DNA of 64,000 bases from Zelonia costaricensis (lineage: Eukaryota > Euglenozoa > Kinetoplastea > Trypanosomatida > Trypanosomatidae): NCBI GenBank assembly GCA_030849075.1, contig JASAOO010003522.1, positions 1 through 64,000 on the forward strand. Reading direction: 5' to 3'. Made by a program: the position numbers and the translations under genes. Under the pieces are notes generated by a model. The model ran no database searches. It was not told the DNA's origin and saw only the letters and a program-made list of their open reading frames with translations. Below are positions 62,442 through 64,000 of this stretch, piece after piece (within the stretch, counting starts at the first letter, position 1; every line of letters starts with the position of its first letter).

Positions 62442-62945
62442 TGGAGAGAGGGAGGGACGCGGTGTGGCGCGTAGGTGAGCGGTGAGCGGCGAGCGGGGGG
62501 GGGAGGGGGCGTGAGGCACGTGCCGGTGGACAACGACCGGCGGAGCTGCAACAGTTAAGCCATCAGCGTCATTGCGGCTCCTGCACCAGTGCTCTTCGTG
62601 GCCCTCCTCCCCCCCCCCCCCGTCGCGGTGGACGCGACGGCGCCTTCGACGCCGCGCGATGACGCCGCTCTTCCTTTTCATGTTTCTCCACGCTGGCCGC
62701 GTATGCGCGGTTCCCTTGGCGGCTCACGAAGATACAAAGAAGGGAGAGGACAAGCTGCACGCATGTCTCGTGCCTGTGGCATCCGCTTCCGGAGTGCCGT
62801 CCCGCTGCGCGCGTTGCGTGTGTGCCACGATACAGGACGACTCTTCCACGCTTCACGACTTCCCTTTTCGCCTCTTTCTTCTTTGTCTTGTGCGTCCAGG
62901 CACACGTGCGCGCGTGTGATGTCAGCGCCGCCCGCTCTTTTCGGC

Positions 62946-62989
62946 GTGTTCGTGTGTCTGTGTCTGTGTGTGTTGGTGTGTGTGTGTGG
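62946..62989 (+). repeat. (GT)n-rich repeat in the receptor-kinase 3'UTR region
   Basis: GT-rich run about 500 nt after the stop codon, running into a poly-G stretch. Confidence 0.85.
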
Positions 62990-63140
62990 GGGGGGGGGGA
63001 GGGTGTTTGCCCTTCGCCCGACCTCTTCTTCTTTCGCGGCGGTCTTCTGCGGCCCACGTCGTGCTCCTGCTCCTCCCATGCGTGTACACCCCCGTGGAGG
63101 GGTGTGCGGCACGCGACGCAAAGACGCGCAAGGCCGCGTG

Positions 63141-63190
63141 CGTGTGTGTCCGTGTGTGTCCGTGTGTGTCCGTGTGTGTGTGTGCGTGTG
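63141..63190 (+). repeat. GTGTGTGTCC tandem repeat
   Basis: Three copies of a 10-bp GTGTGTGTCC-type unit followed by a plain GT run. Confidence 0.85.
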
Positions 63191-63850
63191 AGTGTATGAG
63201 ACCAAAGTCGCTCGCCCGTCCCGCTCTTCTCTTTTATTTTCCTCTTGTGTGCTGTTTTTTTTTTCTGGATTTTATGATGTTAATGTCAGTTCTCCGCCAC
63301 GTGTGCCCCGCGTGTCTGCGTGTGGTGCACCACCTCTCTGCTTCGTTGTCCTCCCCACCTCTCCTGTCCTTTCCTCCGCTGCCCCCCACGGCTTCTTGTG
63401 CGGACGGCGCTGCGAGAGCCTTCGCCGACCGTTTTGAGCCCGGGAGGAACGCAGCAAGCACGGGATCTGAATCTACGAAAGAAGAGCGACAATGGTAATA
63501 CAAGATCGAATGAGGCGTAGGCGGCGCGCGTGGAACTGGCTGCGCACTCTCGACCGTGACACAACTCGCGCGGTGGCCACTGTTCTCAAGCTGCAGGCGC
63601 ATTGCCCTGACGTACACGGTCCGTCTGCCCCCCCCCCTTCCCGTTGCGTTTGTCTTTCTTCACGGCATGGCAGTGATGCGCAGTGTGGCATCCAGTGCAC
63701 TCGTGTGCCTGTTTCCGTGATGAAGTGTGCAAGTTCGTGTACGTCTCTGCGAGTGTGTGTGAAGGTTCTTGTGGCTGCCTTTGTTTTCATCTGCGATGCT
63801 GCATGCGCTCCAGTGCCGCAGCGACTGCGCGCTCTCGTGCAACCCGCTCC

Positions 63851-63926
63851 ACTCACCTCTCTACCTCTCCCCTCCCTTCTCCGGCCGCTTTCTTTCTCGC
63901 TGTACCGCGGCTGTGTCTTGCCGCAG
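63851..63926 (+). promoter_or_regulatory. Candidate spliced-leader acceptor for a gene beyond the window
   Basis: A pyrimidine-rich tract (about 63851-63900) is followed by AG at 63925-63926, as seen before the other genes here. A further + strand gene probably begins to the right of position 64000. Confidence 0.4.
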
Positions 63927-64000
63927 CGACAGTCCTCCATCGTCGCCCTCGACTTCTTCCATCGCAACACCAACAAACACACACGCACACACACGCGCGC

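Larger units (their letters stand above)
62442..64000. other. 3' non-coding region after the receptor-like kinase
   Basis: About 1.56 kb with no supportable gene. It has GT-rich blocks (62946-62989, 63145-63190), a G-run (62988-63002), T-runs (63257-63266), and a pyrimidine tract near the right edge. The + strand frames at 62589-63191 and 62968-63498 are low complexity. Confidence 0.7.

Overview
The window looks like a stretch of a trypanosomatid nuclear chromosome, most likely Leishmania or a close relative in the Leishmaniinae. The reasons are very GC-rich intronless genes that all lie on the + strand, proteins swollen with poly-Ala, Gly, Gln and Ser tracts, long intergenic regions full of (CA)n/(GT)n repeats and polypyrimidine tracts followed by AG (the usual trans-splicing acceptor arrangement), and a phosphoglycan-type galactosyltransferase typical of Leishmania. 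The species cannot be fixed from sequence alone. I saw no convincing gene on the - strand, no strand switch and no tRNA, rRNA or spliced-leader RNA gene. The window therefore reads as the interior of one polycistronic transcription unit.

Layout from left to right. (1) 3' part of a GT31-like galactosyltransferase, 1-1304. (2) COG1/Vps51-like Golgi tethering protein, 3384-9005. (3) Ankyrin plus C3HC4 RING protein, 10309-13023. (4) SF3A2/PRP11 splicing factor, 14729-15466. (5) A giant TEL1/ATM kinase of 5115 residues, 16945-32292. (6) Exportin-T, 34071-37760. (7) A large CCCH zinc-finger protein, 40316-43861. (8) A 5.06-kb stretch with no supportable gene, 43862-48918. (9) A small basic protein of unknown function, 48919-49983. 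(10) A degenerate MsrB-like zinc protein, 50703-51728. (11) A large unknown protein with a mitochondrial-type N-terminus, 52176-55787. (12) A membrane receptor-like protein carrying a cyclase-homology domain followed by a protein kinase, 58257-62441. The final 1.5 kb is non-coding and ends in an acceptor-like signal that suggests another gene just beyond the window.

As usual in trypanosomatids, neighbours are not grouped by pathway. Secretory traffic and glycosylation (galactosyltransferase, COG1), RNA handling (SF3A2, exportin-T, CCCH protein), DNA-damage signalling (TEL1) and membrane signalling (receptor kinase) sit side by side, so expression should be set mainly after transcription by UTRs. 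In nine of the ten complete genes the chosen start is the first ATG after a polypyrimidine-AG candidate acceptor. The MsrB-like gene is the exception.

The most unusual item is the receptor-like protein at 58257-62441. Its order is transmembrane sensor, cyclase-homology domain lacking catalytic residues, then an apparently active kinase, which is the reverse of animal receptor guanylyl cyclases. Other points of interest are the MsrB-like protein without its catalytic cysteine, the very long TEL1, matching CA/GU repeats in the 5' and 3' ends of two transcripts, and an exact 41-bp duplication around an N that looks like an assembly scar.
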